DNA of 6,765 nucleotides from Deltaproteobacteria bacterium (GTDB taxonomy: Bacteria > Desulfobacterota > Binatia > UBA9968). The stretch spans positions 1 to 6,765 of the forward strand of contig JAHFAP010000173.1 in NCBI GenBank assembly GCA_023250495.1, in the 5' to 3' direction. Below, piece after piece: positions 6,610-6,765 of this stretch (its first letter is position 1; every line of letters begins with the position of its first letter). Under the pieces are notes generated by a model. It saw nothing but the letters and a program-made list of their open reading frames with translations. It was not told the origin of the DNA and searched no databases. The position numbers were made by a program, and so were the translations under genes.

Positions 6610-6765
6610 TACTCTCCTTTGAACGCCGGCTGTCGTTTTTCCAAAAAGGCGCGCACGCCTTCGTCGAAATCGGCGCTCCTCCCCGCGATCTCCTGGAGAT
6701 AGGCTTCATATTCGAGCTGCGCTTCGAGCTCGGGCAAGATCGCGCGATTGACCGCCCGTTTGATC
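6609..6765 (-). CDS. Enoyl-CoA hydratase/isomerase (PaaG-like), C-terminal 51 residues (partial, runs off the right edge)
   Basis: Crotonase-fold enzymes hydrate or isomerise enoyl-CoA thioesters in the cytoplasm. Only the C-terminal helix region is in the window, ending in TAA at 6611-6609; one extra base remains at 6765. The segment has the typical crotonase tail: IKRAVNRAI, an acidic helix with LEYEAYLQEIAGRSADF, then EGVRAFLEKRQPAFKGE. The combination AGRSAD, EGV, AFL, KR and P-F-G is, from memory, very like the end of PaaG (1,2-epoxyphenylacetyl-CoA isomerase), but the EGV-AF-EKR-P-F pattern occurs across many enoyl-CoA hydratases. The catalytic glutamates and oxyanion hole lie outside the window. 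It precedes the dehydrogenase genes on the same strand, consistent with a shared pathway. Confidence 0.88.
   Translation of the reverse strand, partial: IKRAVNRAILPELEAQLEYEAYLQEIAGRSADFDEGVRAFLEKRQPAFKGE

Noticed and set aside
6488..6709. Minus-strand 73-codon frame ending in a TAATG overlap with the dehydrogenase start
   Set aside because: Its first half overlaps the hydratase C-terminus in another frame, and its Leu-Glu-Arg-Leu-Lys pattern comes simply from translating the 9-base repeats. The TAATG contact is noted, but coding is not supported.

Overview
Every supported gene in this window is on the minus strand, so transcription runs from right (6765) to left (1). Coding density is very high: most junctions are overlaps or about 31 bases, and the only clear intergenic stretches are about 72 bases (915-986) and about 120 bases (6489-6608). 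No RNA gene, CRISPR array, transposase or obvious promoter was seen. The sequence is moderately GC-rich and reads like a free-living, probably soil or aquatic, Gram-negative bacterium: an AsmA-type envelope protein implies an outer membrane. The small DUF4911-like protein and the style of short intergenic repeats suggest a deltaproteobacterium-like or neighbouring uncultured lineage (Desulfobacterota, Binatota, Tectomicrobia, NC10 or Rokubacteria). That placement is inference and weakly held.

Upstream part (6765 to about 3679): a beta-oxidation-like cassette. In transcription order it holds the C-terminal end of an enoyl-CoA hydratase/isomerase of PaaG type (6609-6765, cut by the window edge), a complete NAD-dependent 3-hydroxyacyl-CoA dehydrogenase (5622-6488), a second shorter dehydrogenase-like protein that has lost the NAD glycine motif and the catalytic His and Asn (4910-5635), and a thiolase of PaaJ/PcaF/FadA type (3679-4878). 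The two dehydrogenase genes overlap by 14 bases. Together they match the two halves of the single long PaaH protein known from phenylacetate degradation. The set covers the hydration/isomerisation, oxidation and thiolytic cleavage steps that turn an enoyl-CoA into a shortened acyl-CoA plus acetyl-CoA. The order G-H-J resembles the lower phenylacetate pathway, but the ring-oxygenation genes are not in the window, so general fatty-acid or dicarboxyl-CoA oxidation is equally possible.

Downstream part (3647 to 1): a large AsmA-family inner-membrane-anchored protein (987-3647), a small DUF4911-like protein (639-914), and the N-terminal third of ribonuclease R (1-639, cut by the window edge). The last two are joined by a TAATG stop-start overlap, which suggests translational coupling.

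The two least ordinary items are the pseudo-dehydrogenase subunit (4910-5635) and a pair of intergenic elements (926-971 and about 6547-6609). Each element is built from short tandem units (7 bases in one, 9 in the other) that run towards each other on opposite strands, and each lies just after a stop codon.
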